From the NCBI GenBank assembly GCA_973895155.1, contig OZ316892.1, positions 1,240,001-1,304,000 of the forward strand: a DNA stretch of 64,000 nucleotides, read 5' to 3'. This stretch comes from Marsupella aquatica. Its lineage: Eukaryota; Marchantiophyta. A model generated the notes under the pieces. It was not told the DNA's origin. It saw only the letters and a list, made by a program, of their open reading frames with translations, and ran no database searches. Each line of letters begins with the position of its first letter. The first letter of the stretch is position 1. Positions 29,996-41,218 of this stretch are shown here, piece after piece. A program made the position numbers and the translations under genes.

Positions 29996-31234
29996 TTAGC
30001 GTTCCAGTTTTGAATGAGAAGCTCCAGCAGGTGCCATTGGCGTCGGATAGCCGCCAGAAAATCCTGGAGATCCCGGTGCTCCCCCTGCGACTTGAGAGAA
30101 GACGTATGGGATAGAGGTTGGGAAATGAGACTGGTTCGTGTTTGGAACTCCAGAAGGTGACCTAGGAGATGAAGACTCTTTGTTCTGCGAAGGAGAAAAG
30201 GGCGATGGCGATGGCGATGGCTGTCCAGAAGCCGAAGCATTGGGCGGCATCCCGGTGGCAGGATCCCGCGCATTTTTATCTTTATGGTACTCTTCCTGAA
30301 AAATCTCACCCAACTCCTTCAACCCTTTTGCACGAGCTCGAAGTACATCCTTGTTGCCATTGGGATCTGCCAACACCTTCTGGCAAACATGTGCGAGGGT
30401 TGCCTCAATGTCTACAACATTCAATTTCCAAAGAGACCCCAGCATAAGCTCCTGCTTCGATTCCATATACTTCTCCAATTCTGATTCTGAAAGTTGGCCC
30501 CCACTTGCCTCCAGTTGACGTTTCATATCGTCCTGAATTTGCATTAATTGCACGACACCTGCTGCAGCAGTGACCTGGGATCTGACGTAGTGCCCTTTAT
30601 CACGAACCCACTCTGCAAGGAAAGGAACACCCAAAAGTTGTTTCTTCCCAAGCTCTTTTGCACCCTGTCTTACATAGATACTGCCAATTGTGTAGAGCAT
30701 GGGCCCTCCAAATGCTCCACCAGAAAGACGGTCGGCTTCTTTATGAGCCCAGTCCTTAAACCTAACTTTGTCTCCATCCACCCAAGGTTGGAGTCGTTCA
30801 ATCAGTACCTTCACCAGCTTATCTTCGCGCTCATTTTGAATATCTTTCATCATCTGCTGCATCATCCGCATATCCAACGCCTGCCCATCAGATCCAATGT
30901 CAAGAGATGCCATAGCTGCCATCTTCAGCTGGCCAATATAATCCTCAAAAAGCTCACTCCCAAAGACCATTCCGAACACAGAGGCTGCGTCCATCATCCC
31001 GTCCTCCGAAACCGCAGTCTTCCCATATTTATCATACGCGTCCCTCTGCTTTGGATCACTAAGAACCTGGTAGGCCTCTCCGAGCACCTGAAAATTATGT
31101 GCTGCGTCTGGGTCGTTAGGGTTTTTGTCCGGATGCACCTTTCTCGCTTTTACGTAATACGCCTTCTTGATGTCAGCAGCTGAAGCATCTGGCGGTACCC
31201 CAAGCACTTCATAGTAGTGATTCTCCTTCACCAT
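29996..31234 (-). CDS. DnaJ-X domain co-chaperone (J-protein, ATJ10-like)
   Basis: J-protein that would stimulate an Hsp70 ATPase. It is a single-exon frame of 412 residues ending in TAA at 29998-29996. The start is the Met at 31234 ([12 protein letters not shown]), which matches plant homologues (MVKE.YYDVLG); an upstream in-frame Met adds only MGWGT. The J-domain covers about residues 4-70 with the HPD motif in [17 protein letters not shown]. It is followed by [13 protein letters not shown] and a long conserved helical DnaJ-X region ([50 protein letters not shown]) to about residue 315. The tail is low-complexity Ser/Pro/Gly and varies in the family. There is no Cys-rich zinc domain, so it is a type III rather than a canonical type I J-protein. 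No signal peptide is evident. Plant relatives are called chaperone protein dnaJ 10; cell location cannot be told from sequence. Confidence 0.95.
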   Translation of the reverse strand: MVKENHYYEVLGVPPDASAADIKKAYYVKARKVHPDKNPNDPDAAHNFQVLGEAYQVLSDPKQRDAYDKYGKTAVSEDGMMDAASVFGMVFGSELFEDYIGQLKMAAMASLDIGSDGQALDMRMMQQMMKDIQNEREDKLVKVLIERLQPWVDGDKVRFKDWAHKEADRLSGGAFGGPMLYTIGSIYVRQGAKELGKKQLLGVPFLAEWVRDKGHYVRSQVTAAAGVVQLMQIQDDMKRQLEASGGQLSESELEKYMESKQELMLGSLWKLNVVDIEATLAHVCQKVLADPNGNKDVLRARAKGLKELGEIFQEEYHKDKNARDPATGMPPNASASGQPSPSPSPFSPSQNKESSSPRSPSGVPNTNQSHFPTSIPYVFSQVAGGAPGSPGFSGGYPTPMAPAGASHSKLER

Positions 31235-33338
31235 CGTTCCCCAACCCAACTAGTGCAATGATTTAGTCTCACGGGAGAGAAGCGACTCCCTGCTTCGCCT
31301 CTGCGTGTAAATATTGGCCCAGATCTCTCAAAACCACGTCCACAGTTTTGTAATAGATCTAATTCCCCAAGATCTGATTTGGATTCCTCGTGGGTCTGCC
31401 AAAGGGAGGTGTCTTCCGAATTCCAGATCCCATGTGCCAAAGCCAGACGTCCGTTCCGATGCCAACAGAAATTGCCTCCGCTGATCAAACTGTGTATCGA
31501 AGGAACAAAACAATCAATTTCCTCGAACTCCTTTCAATCTGAACGAAATCCAGCCCACCAAAGTATCGCAACTCACTCTAGAAATGACGCCCACCGCAAC
31601 CAACTGATCCCACAATCAATTGCTCGCTGCTCTGCCTGATTGATTGATTGCTACCGATCCGTAACTCCACTGAGCGGTCCGCACTAAAAGTATGGTCAAT
31701 TTCTCGCTCTCTGAACCGCCTAAGCACGCTGATTGAAACTGAAGGGGGCACGCGTACAGCACTATTGTAGTTGTGTAGTTGTGTAGCTGCGAGCTTGCGG
31801 CTTGGCGTCGAGGTGTTGGACACGCGTGGTGTCGAGGTGACGGAATTTGATGAGTCAGAGGAAGCTCTCGACAGGTTGCATGAAATTACTTGTAGACACG
31901 AGTCTTTCGGCTTGCTTTCGGGTTGCTTGGGTGGAAAGGATACGGTACCTATGTAGCAATTCTCTTTGCCATGAAAAGCAAGGATTATTAGGGACTCTCG
32001 AAGCCTGGTTTTAAAGAGCCACTAGCCATGACAAAAATCTCACATTTCATTCATTTCTAGTACTTTTTAAAATTAGCCTCACCTATCCCTTCTTTGAACA
32101 TGAATAGGGGAGAGTCCAATAAAAATATAACCAAAGTATATTTACTATTCACATTCTTTGAAGGTTAACGTAATGATAAAAAAAATCATCATGCATGTCA
32201 CCATTTTATTATACATAACATACCATCTTCCTTTCTATGCACATATGTTATGGTGGGCCATAGAGTCCATTTTTTGAATGTAAATAGAATTATGACAAAA
32301 AGCATGCATGATTATCCTTTTACATACACCATAGACATGAGTTTCCCCATCCACATGGTGGATATATGATTAGCATATAATGTACATCATAGCCATGAGT
32401 TTTCCCATCACATGGTGGGCCATGGAGTTATGATCTAGAGGCTTCACTCGAGAAGCCTAGGCCCCAACTCTAGTATGTAATTGGCACTTTTATAAGTAAG
32501 AAAGATTGTGAAGCAAAGTCTCATGGTAGAGGGGAGGAATATGAAAAAGGGAGAAGTCTTGGACACTTCTCCTTTTATGCGGCCAATGGTGGTGTTGCCC
32601 CCCACTTTATAAGGGCATCTCAAAGCTTGAAAATTATGCATGATGGCTATGGGCCATAAAATAATGTTCATAACTTTTTCACAAGGTTAGGTACAAGTGT
32701 TTTTTTCCTCACTAGCCTCTACAGCTGATCATAGCATACCTCCAATCTTCATGGCAAAAAGTTATTGACCATTACTGGATTTATGTGTCCGTAACACATA
32801 AGTACCGAGTTAAAGGTTCATCAAATTTGAGAAGTTCTATTGGTTCTCTTCCATAAGTACAGAGTTAAAAGTCCTTCAAATTTTGAGCTTTCAAATGCAC
32901 TATTGGGTCTTGGCTTGTCTTCAAGTGGGGTGCTTTTGTTCCTTGGCAGTGTTCTTGGGACGTTGTTGAAAGTTATGCATTTGTGGTCCATCTTGTAACT
33001 CGGGTTATGGGACATAGTTAAGGAATTTAAGAAATGCCGGGATGTAGCATTGAGTCGCCCCATAAGGAAGGAATTACAGCCTCACCTCTCTCTCATAACA
33101 TATCTCATTTTCCCTTTATTCTTGATCAACTACCACCTCAAATGCAACAGTAATCACCATGTAACACACAAAGCCCATGTGCCTTCAATTGTGTGGGTTT
33201 ATGGAGTTGGGGCATCCTGGATTTCCAGATTTCTGCCTAAAGTTGCAGGTTAATGTCTAGAGCCCGCAGGCTTGCCTTACTCTAGTCAAAGATAAGCTCC
33301 CATATTTTTACAAACATTCTGTAATACTTGAGTTACAG
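31235..33338. other. Spacer between DnaJ gene and retrotransposon
   Basis: Upstream region of the DnaJ gene, then about 1.5 kb of repeat-like AT-rich sequence that includes a copy of dispersed repeat R1. No supported gene. Confidence 0.6.
32220..32500 (+). repeat. Dispersed repeat family R1, copy 1
   Basis: Contains ATGCACATATGTTATGGTG, a GAGTTTTCCCATCACATGGT segment, the imperfect palindrome AGGCTTCACTCGAGAAGCCT and the end segment CAACTCTAGTATGTAATTGG. The reverse complement of 54180-54410 follows the same order, and shorter matches occur near 49915 and 63885. Confidence 0.75.
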
Positions 33339-33343
33339 AAAGG
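33339..33343. repeat. Target-site duplication, left
   Basis: AAAGG just before the element's TGTC start; it matches 43269-43273. Confidence 0.6.
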
Positions 33344-33706
33344 TGTCATGACCATACGTAGCGTGCTAGACTATGTAGTGTGCTAGCAGAGTCCATACCT
33401 TAGATGGGCCGTAGTGCCTAGTTAGGAGTCTGGTTCCATGGTAGAGGGTTAGAGGGGGTGCCTTGTTGAGGGTGAATCCTCTAGTAGGACCCGCCCTCAG
33501 GGTTGGAGGGTATAGTGTGGAGAGGCTCAAAGGACGGTTAGTTCTTTGAGTTGAGCCTTTGGCGTTGAGAGAGCCTTGGTAGTGAGTGGAGCTCCTTGGC
33601 TATGGTGTCCCGTTAGCTTCGACCTAGATTCTCCAGTGGAGTGGGTTTGGCTTGACTGTGTGTGTTCTTACGCGTTTTTATGACAGTATGTCTTTCATGG
33701 ATTTCA
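33344..33706 (+). repeat. Left terminal repeat (segment B only)
   Basis: 363 bp from TGTCATGACC to CATGGATTTCA. It matches 42835-43158 with about 3% substitutions plus a 38-bp stretch missing in the right copy. That stretch is bounded by GAGGGT in both places, as expected for a microhomology deletion. Segment A, present twice at the right end, is absent here. Confidence 0.92.
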
Positions 33707-35386
33707 CTCAAAGAACTCGTAGTGATCGATTGTAACTTCGATCAGAGATCAGTAGGATCTGGTAGGCTGTTTGATAGCATCAGCCGTGGATACATTGTGG
33801 TTCGTGGATCTGGTGCGTGTATGGGTGGGGAAGAAGCGCGTTGCTGAGAGCTTTCCAACGCACTAAAGATCGCCTGGTTTGGTCGAGCGAGTTGGAAGTA
33901 ATCAAAGAATGAAGAATCTGGTTCGTGTTCGACGGTTTTTTAGATTTGGAAAGCTTGAGTGCGGAAGCTCTGTTGGAAGTCATCCAGATCGGGTGAGAGG
34001 TTTCTGATGTTGATCCTTGTCTGATTCGCAACATCAATTCAATCGTGTAGAACTATTTAGCTCTAGTGTGTGGAGCGAATTGTTGTTTAGAGAGGGACCG
34101 TTGCAGATTTTTGTATTGATGAATCTATGCGGAAGCGCTGCCGGATTTCAATGCGTTGGTAGTAGATCTGGATGACAGAGTGCAGATCTGTGTTGTGTGA
34201 TCAGTGGCGCGAAAGCGCTATCCTAGTTGTGGCTCATAGATCGTGAGCGAAAGCGCTGTGCAACTTCAGAAATGTATAGGCCGAAATGTTGTCCGATTTT
34301 TAGCTTGAAGTACAGACCTCAGTTGTAGTTGATTTCTTGTGGAGAGATAGCTATGGTGGCCAATTGAATTCTGGTCCAGACAGATTCATTTTCCGCCGAG
34401 GATTCATGGAGTAATCAGAGATCTAAATTTTGCGGACTAGCTCAAGGCCTGGCTATGGTGGATAGCGAACCTGCATGTTGGGGGCGCTTTTCTCGTAGCG
34501 TAGCATGGCGGAGCGAGTCGGGGCGAAAGGGGCATGTCTCGAGCATTTCTTGGCGTTTTGAGGCTTCGAGGCAACTCGTGGTAGCTCGGGGCGAGTGGGC
34601 GTGAGAGGCGGAGAAAAGGAGCAAGCTTGCTTGCTTGGGCGTGAGATAGTTTTGCAGATTTGTGAGTAGTTCTGTGAGTATTGTGTTGCATAACTGGTCA
34701 CCCATCTTTGCACTATTCTGCCTGCAAGACGCTTAACTGGCAGGTTTGCATTTTGCTAGTGTATAGACTGCCTTAGAGGAATTGGTGTAATATTTGGACG
34801 TTTTCCCCCATATATGCATCGTTTTAGGTTGCGTTAGGACCCATTTTGGGATTCCTAGCGGATGGTGGTGGATAGCGTTTCCATGTAGGTGACATTATCA
34901 AGTGCTGGGAGTGCGAGGAGCACGTCATAGACTACTAGCGGAGTAGCTACATTGCGTTAGGATTGTGTGGTTTGTTTTGTGGATTCAAGGGGCGCCACGG
35001 TTGGTGGATTGTGTTAACTTGATTTATGTTTTGTATTTCATTTGCGATTGGAGGGTTGTCGTTGGACTTCCTGTGTTTGGATCCCCTCCATTGCTGCTTC
35101 TTGCTTGCGCGCCCATTGTTAGGGCTGACGCTGATTTCCGAAGTAGTTTTACTCCAGTGTGCTGTCGGTAGTGAGGCTGGAGTGATGACCAATCAGACTA
35201 CCTATGTTTCTCTCACGGTGAGACTGGAGTAATGACCAGTAGACCATGGGAGGTTGCTTGTGGTGATGACAGGTTAGGTTGCCCACACCCATGTAGCTAT
35301 TAGGGCTAGAGTAATACGGCGACATCGACGTTACTTGGTTAATTAGTGGTGGTGATTTGGTGGTGGTGCTATTGCGGCTTGTCATC
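33707..35386 (+). other. Retrotransposon 5' leader
   Basis: About 1.7 kb between the left repeat and the gag ATG with no long frame. It carries a recurring word, GCG(A/G)AAGCGCT, at 34129, 34207 and 34247 and a variant at 33961. In other retroelements this region holds primer binding and packaging signals; none can be assigned here. Confidence 0.6.
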
Positions 35387-36772
35387 ATGGAGCAGTTTGG
35401 TGGTCCTGTTGGGGACCTTGGTGCTGACACTGGTGGTTTTACACGGAGTGGATTGAGGTATCGGCTACCTTTTCCACTACCATTAGTTGATGAGGACGAG
35501 GACGAGGGTGTCCCAGACATCAAGTCTTCAGTTGTATTGTCCAGTATAGCAGCCCCATTGATTTGGGATATGGACGGGATGTACGGGGCCATGAAGGGCC
35601 CACAATGTTACTCAAGGGCAGTGGGCACCATTGAGTTGGAGGACTTCATTCAGGAGTTTGATACATGGTGTGATATGTAGATGTTGTGTAACGCCACGTT
35701 ATTTACACCTTTCTTGGCATGGAAGGGGTTGTTTCAGTACTTGGAGGGGCCTCCCATGGATGATTATCATGAGTTCCGGAAGGATCATGCTATTGAGATT
35801 GAGGCATGGAGACAACATTGGTCTCCAACCTATGTGTCTATCACTCAGGGTGGTGTTGGTACTAGTGGAGGCACTAGTGGAGGTGCTAGTGGAGGCACCA
35901 GTGGAGGCACTAGTGGGGGCACTAGCGCTCCACCTTCGTTCAGCCCAGTTACAGAGTTCTTCAAGAGGTTGAAGAAGAACTACCAGGGGGTGAAGACAGA
36001 GAAGTTGAGGAGTCTTCAGGATTTTGAGAGAAAGACTGGTGAGAGTCTTCATGAGGCATACACTCGTATGCGGCGTTTGATTTCAGTTACCCAGGGTGTG
36101 ACCGAGGCACAGGCTGTCCAGTTCTGGTATGGGATTTTGGACAAAGAGTTGCGGAGGAGGGTACGTGATGCTACTCTGATGAGTGATGATCCACCCACGT
36201 TGTCCCGTGTGTTTGTTTTGGCTGAGAAGATTGAGCTTAACATGGTGGAGGAGAGGGTAGTGACATCTGCATTCAGTAGGGATACAGCCACTACTTCTCG
36301 TGTTCAGCCAGCCACTTTACAGTCTCGTAGTAGTGGTGGTGGTGGTAGTAGTGGGAGTCGTGGAGGTTCGGCACGACCTCAGTTAGGTTCCAGAGGGACG
36401 AGTGTGCAGAGACCATTGCCTTCATATGCTGCCCAGCAGCAAGGACCAGTGTGTTGGACATGTGGAGGTGATCATGTCCGGAGGGTTTGTCCCCAGGAGA
36501 GTGGGGGACGGAGTTTAGAGGATGGATCTCAGTCAGCCCAGGTGCAGTGTGATCATTGTGGTCAAGCAGGTCATCCTCGAGACCGTTGTTTTGACCTATA
36601 CCCAGAGTTGAGGATGGGTGGTCGAGGTCGTGGTGGAGCACCTCAGAGAGGCCGAGGTGGTGGAGGTGGTAGAGGTGGTAGGGGTGGTAGAGGTCCACCA
36701 GCAGTTGGAGCGCCTATAGTGGCTGCCCCTCCCCCTACGACAGAGGCTGCTATGGCGGCTAGGATTGAGTAG
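35387..36772 (+). pseudogene. gag: Retrotransposon Gag (interrupted)
   Basis: Structural protein of the element. The likely start is the ATG at 35387 (MEQFGGPVG). An in-frame TAG at 35678-35680 interrupts it and the frame continues directly. The Gag core lies at about 35930-36250 (FFKRLKKNYQGVKTEKL ... TQGVTEAQAVQFWYGILDKE), of the type found in plant gypsy elements. Two Cys-His knuckles follow: CWTCGGDHVRRVC (spacing 2-3-4) and CDHCGQAGHPRDRC (canonical 2-4-4). A Gly/Arg-rich tail (RGRGGAPQRGRGGG) probably binds nucleic acid. The segment ends at an in-frame TAG (36770-36772). A short Gly-Thr-Ser repeat lies near 35865-35930. Confidence 0.88.
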
Positions 36773-37657
36773 TTGGAGCAGAGACTTGCTACTATGGCTG
36801 GTATTCCACCTCGAGCAGGTTCGGGAGCAGGGGCTTCCACGTCTTATGGGGGGGATGATCTCTCTTATATGGCAAGTGCGGCACAAGTTGAGGCATCAGT
36901 TGCATTGATGAGAGGTGCAACTAGAGCTTCAGAGCCACGTGGTGCCACTATGGAGTTGGACCCACAGAGGGGTGAGGCTGGGAGGCAGGCTAGGCTTCCC
37001 CAGTCATTCTTGTTGTCAGAGGTGCTTAGGACTCCATCCATGGTTCCTATGAGACTTGTTGAGCCAATAGTGGATACAAGGGCATCTACATCACGTGTAG
37101 TAGACACAGATATAGCCTCTAGTGCAGTGTTGCGGATGGCAACCTCAGTATTAGGATCCTCATTGTTTTCAGCAACTGAGTTGATGGCCTCAGGAGTTGA
37201 CATGACTCGTGTATTTCAGCTAGCTAGCACGTTGTGTGAACGTGGGAGTGTTGCTGGCACTACGAGTGCTGAGGTGTGTGAGGGTGTTGTTGTTGAGCAA
37301 CCCTTAGTGTCAGATGTTGCATCAAGTACCGATGCTACTTGGCAGGCGGCAGCGGCGAGGATGGATGCATTACCAGCCCGACCAGCCATTGATCGTGAGA
37401 GGCTTACACTTGGAGTATGTATGTTGGACAACCGGACTGGTGTCTTTCAATTGGTGAGTCCTTCAGGACAGGTGTATAGACCAGAGAGGGTGTTGTTGGA
37501 CTCTGGTGCCCAACCCTTGATGTTGGGGAAGGCAGATTGTATTGGTTTGGGTATTCAGAGGTCAGAGTTGGAGCCATGCCCATTCCAGATTCAGACATCA
37601 CTTGGAGGAGCCAGTGATAGGTCTCACTTCATGACACGGGAGAGGGTGTCAGTGTAG
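36773..37657 (+). pseudogene. Retrotransposon protease region
   Basis: Continues in the same frame as gag. The aspartic protease motif VLLDSGAQPLMLG has its Asp-Ser-Gly at 37499-37507. The preceding 200 or so codons are a low-complexity linker rich in Ala, Ser and Thr. The segment stops at TAG 37655-37657 and the frame then runs straight into the methyltransferase region, so the protease fold probably continues past this stop (SYDVLVGGAVLYPVGFQMDYW). Confidence 0.8.
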
Positions 37658-39128
37658 ATGAGGCCAGATCATGCGACTGATAGCTCTACATTAGGAGTGA
37701 CTGTTGTGGTGACATCAGTAGAGTCGTATGATGTACTAGTTGGAGGTGCAGTGTTGTACCCGGTGGGTTTTCAGATGGACTATTGGACTGAGACAGCAGC
37801 CTTTAGACCTGGTTGGCAGTCTGGTGATGGACGTTTGAGCCAGGTGCCTGTGAGGTTGATTTCTGGGGTTAGACCAGGAGGGACTTCCCCAGAGGTATTG
37901 GCATTAGTTGCTGGTTTTAGTGGAGTGGTCACTTGGCCAGGTGATTTGTTGGAGGGTAACCTCTTAGCCGTGGATTCTCTAGTCTATGAGGAGGTAGAGG
38001 AGGTCTTTAGTTTGGCGGCAGTGGTACCCTCCTTTTTGGATGTTCCACTTTGGAGTTCAAGTGGAGTGTTGAGGCAGAAGGCTGATCATTTGATATCACG
38101 GGCTTGGAGTACACCCTTTGTACGTGTGGAGGTAGAGGAGGCTCCAAGACGAGCTCCTACTGGTGGTCCAGTGGGGTTGTCTCCTTTGGATACAACACCC
38201 ATTGTTTGGGAGTATCCACCAGAGGGTATTTGTGTGTTGGACCTCGTTGGTGGGATTAGCACTGATTTGGCTGTAGTGTTGCAGGCCGGGATACCTATGA
38301 GGAAGTATTTGTATGTGGAGAGAGATGAGACCGCGAGGAGGGTTTCATCACGACATCTTGCATTGTTGATGCAGAGATACCCTGAGTTGTTGTCACAATC
38401 CGCAATTCGGGGGTATCAACGGAGTTTGCCATCAGACATTTCATTGTTGGGGGCGCAAGACCTTGAGAGAGTTGGCCCTATTGATTTGGTGATTGTTGGA
38501 TGGCCATGTCAGGGACATACTCGGGCTGGTCATAGTGGAGGGTTACGTGACCCTCGTTCTCATATATTTTGGGAGATGTTGCGGGTGTTGCGTCATCTTC
38601 AAGTGCATCAGGCACGTGCTCCAGCTTACATTCTGGAGAATGTCCCTTTGTTGGGTGATACTAGATCTCATGTGATCACGGCTACACATGAGGTACGGTC
38701 ATGGATTGGGCCAGTTGTTTTGTTGGATGCAGCGAGGGTGGGCTCGCGTGCACATCATCCACGGTTGTGGTGGACGAACTTGTTACCCAGGGAGCTTTTG
38801 AGGCGCGCCTATGATGCAATCCAACGGCCGCTATCTCTCATCGTGGATAGTATTTTGGATGGTGGACGACGTTCTCAGGTGGTGAGAGCAATGGATAGGT
38901 CACCCATGGCAATAGTGAACCTTGTGGGGCACTCAGCCTAGAATGGCTTTGCCTACATTTGTGAGTTTTCCCTCGTCACATGCCTATAGGGATGGTGGTC
39001 CTGGGCTTGTATGGGATTCTCATGTGCACCAGTTGGTGGAGCCCAACGCTGATGAGAGAGAGCGTGCTATGGGGTTTCCTACCGGTGTGACATTAGTCTC
39101 TTCAGTTTCAGAGGCATCACGTCTCTAG
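37658..39128 (+). pseudogene. Retrotransposon-encoded C5-cytosine DNA methyltransferase (frameshifted)
   Basis: The methyltransferase lies between protease and RT. Motif I is VLDLVGGISTDL (from about 38236), with an acidic motif II, YVERDETARR. Motif IV, GWPCQGHTRAG, has the catalytic Cys in Pro-Cys-Gln at 38504-38512. Motif VI is YILENVP (about 38627-38647) and motif VIII is AHHPRLWWTNLLP (about 38745-38785). The frame ends in TAG at 38939. The continuation, one base later in frame, carries ALPTFVSFPSSHAYR and ERAMGFPTGVT, a likely motif IX-X region. The motifs are in conventional order (I to X), unlike plant DRM enzymes, which are permuted. RLWWTNLLP resembles the DNMT3 RARYFWGNLP region, so a DNMT3-like origin is my inference. 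It lacks obvious reader domains of its own. The one-base frameshift near 38920 disables this copy. Confidence 0.88.
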
Positions 39129-39515
39129 GTGTTGGGTCAGGCTATGGACCTGAACTGTTTGACGTGGATTGTGAGCCTTGCAATGGCCGAGCAGCGGAGA
39201 CTTAGGACCATGTCTATGGTTACTTTACCCCTGGTGATGAGCTCGTTGCCTTCCGGGACGGTAGAGGCATCGGCTGGGGGCGAGGAGAGTGGTAGTTTGC
39301 ATCCTTGGAGTACATGGGATGTGATGGATGGGCATGTAGAGTTGGTGGCCCATGTTGGTGGAGGAGTTGTTTGCTCAAATGATGGTGTAAAGGAGCATGT
39401 GCCATTGTCTAAGGAGGTGGCATAGCAACCAATGGCGTCGTCCTCTTCCTCTAGTGTACTGGTAGAGGAGACTTGGGAGCCATCACTTGGACCCAAGCTG
39501 ACAGGAGGTGAATGA
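39129..39515 (+). pseudogene. Retrotransposon linker between methyltransferase and RT
   Basis: Frame continuing after TAG 39126-39128. It begins VLGQAMDLNCLTWIV, which looks like the C-terminal edge of the methyltransferase, then becomes low-complexity Ser/Glu-rich sequence. It is broken by TAG at 39423-39425 and TGA at 39513-39515. Confidence 0.6.
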
Positions 39516-41218
39516 CGATGGTTGACACAATTCCTACGTGCTTATAGGAGTTGTTTTGCCTTTAGCATGAAGGAGTTGGGTGCTTTGGTTGGACCTGGTA
39601 TACGGATTGATTTGGCTAGTGATACAGCAATCTTTCGTCGTCCCTACAAATATAGTGATATGGAGAGGGACTTGATTCGGAGTAAGACGTTGGACCTTTG
39701 GAGGCTGGATTAGTGGAGTTGTTGCATGGGGAGTATGCGTCAGCCACTATCATGCCTGCCAAAAAGAATGTGCATGGCAACTACACAGAGAGGCGGATGT
39801 GTGGAGATTACCGTCCTATCAATCGGCAGACAAAGGCCGATAGGTATGCCATGCCCACACCTGAGGAGATCTTTGATGTGGTGGGACATGCAAGGATTTT
39901 CAGTACTTTGGATCTTCGGGAAGGATACCATCAGTTGCCAATTCGAGTGAGTGACAAGGCCAAGATAACATTTTGGGGAGTCAACTCATATGGCAAGGAT
40001 TGTTTGTATCAGTGGCGATTCTTACCCTTTGGGTTGAAGAATGCACCTGCCGAGTTTCAGAGAGTGATGGACAGGATCCTAGTAGGATTGGATTTTGTTC
40101 GGTGTTACATTGATGATATCTTGGTGTTCAGTGATACTGTGGAGGAGCACCAACAACATTTGCAGATTGTGTTTGAGCGATTGAAAGCTCATGGTCTACG
40201 TTTACATCCAGGAAAGTGTAGGTTCTTCCATGAGGATGTTGAGTACTTGGGTCATGTGATCTACCCAAGTGGTTTGGAGGTCCAACAGGCAAAGGTTGAG
40301 GCTATTGCACGTATCCCTTGGCCGACAGATGTGAGTAGAGTTCGGGCATTCATGGGATTGGCGAACTACTATCGGCGATATGTGAAGGGATTTAGTGCTA
40401 TAGCAAAGCCTTTGAACAAGTTGTAGAAGTCTGATCAGGAGTGGCAGTGGGGAGATGACCAGGAGAGAGCTTTTATGGAGCTCAAGACCAAGTTGGTGTC
40501 TGCGCCTATCTTGAGGAGACCTATCAGGGGTTGCCCATTTCAACTGCACACTAATTGGAGTATGTTGGGGATTGGAGTGGTGTTGACACAACATGATGAT
40601 GAGAACAAGGAGTTTGTGGTGGCCTATGCAAGTCGTTCAAACAATGCAGCAGAATCAAGCTATGGTTCGTACGAGGGAGAGTGCTTGGCAGCAGTGTGGG
40701 TTGTGGCACACTTCAGGTGTTACTTGTTTGGCACAGAGTTTACCCTTGTTACTGATCACCAATCGCTCAAGTGGTTGATGGAGTCTGATAAGCTTACAGG
40801 AAAGCTTGCACGGTGGGCTCTTATCTTACAGGAGTATGACTTTCAGGTGGTACATAGACCTGGAGTTACCAACCTTGATGCTGATGGGTTGAGTAGGAAC
40901 CCATGTCCTAGTCAGGAGGATGATACTGGAGCTAGATGGCATGGAGAGGTTGATGAGGAGATGGTGCCAGGATGGCATGCATCTGCCTTTTTGTGTTTGT
41001 TGGGTGTGAACTCTAGTATGGAGGATCACCTTACACCTTCCTCTAGTCAGAGGGTAGATGGCCAGCCTGCAGATCCGGAGGTTGGAGATGGTGCTACAGA
41101 TCAGCATGATATTCATGATGATGCGTTGGTGTTAGAGTTCCTACAGACCAGTAGGGTGCCAGGCATAGTGAGTGCCAAGGAGCGAGACCGTGTTCTCCAA
41201 CGGGCTAGGAGGTACTGA
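39516..41218 (+). pseudogene. pol: Retrotransposon reverse transcriptase and RNase H
   Basis: The RT begins WLTQFLRAYRSCFAFSMKELG, typical of gypsy pol. It shifts frame by one base near 39690-39700, then reads MCGDYRPINRQT, FSTLDLREGYHQLPI, FLPFGLKNAPAEFQRVMD and the catalytic YIDD at 40106-40117. After TAG 40424-40426 the connection and RNase H follow. The RNase H first catalytic Asp position reads Asn (LHTNWSMLG, codon AAT at 40553-40555); related elements have Asp there. Later motifs SYGSYEGECLAAVW, VTDHQSLKWLM and HRPGVTNLDADGLSRNP are intact. The segment ends at an in-frame TGA (41216-41218). Confidence 0.92.

Noticed and set aside
33344-33706. Plain LTR pair as the full explanation of the element ends
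   Set aside because: The left end lacks segment A while the right end has it twice, and both outer breaks fall at the same A/B junction.
36291-36886. Antisense frames opposite gag
   Set aside because: Mirror of the Gly/Arg-rich gag tail and linker; codon bias shadow only.
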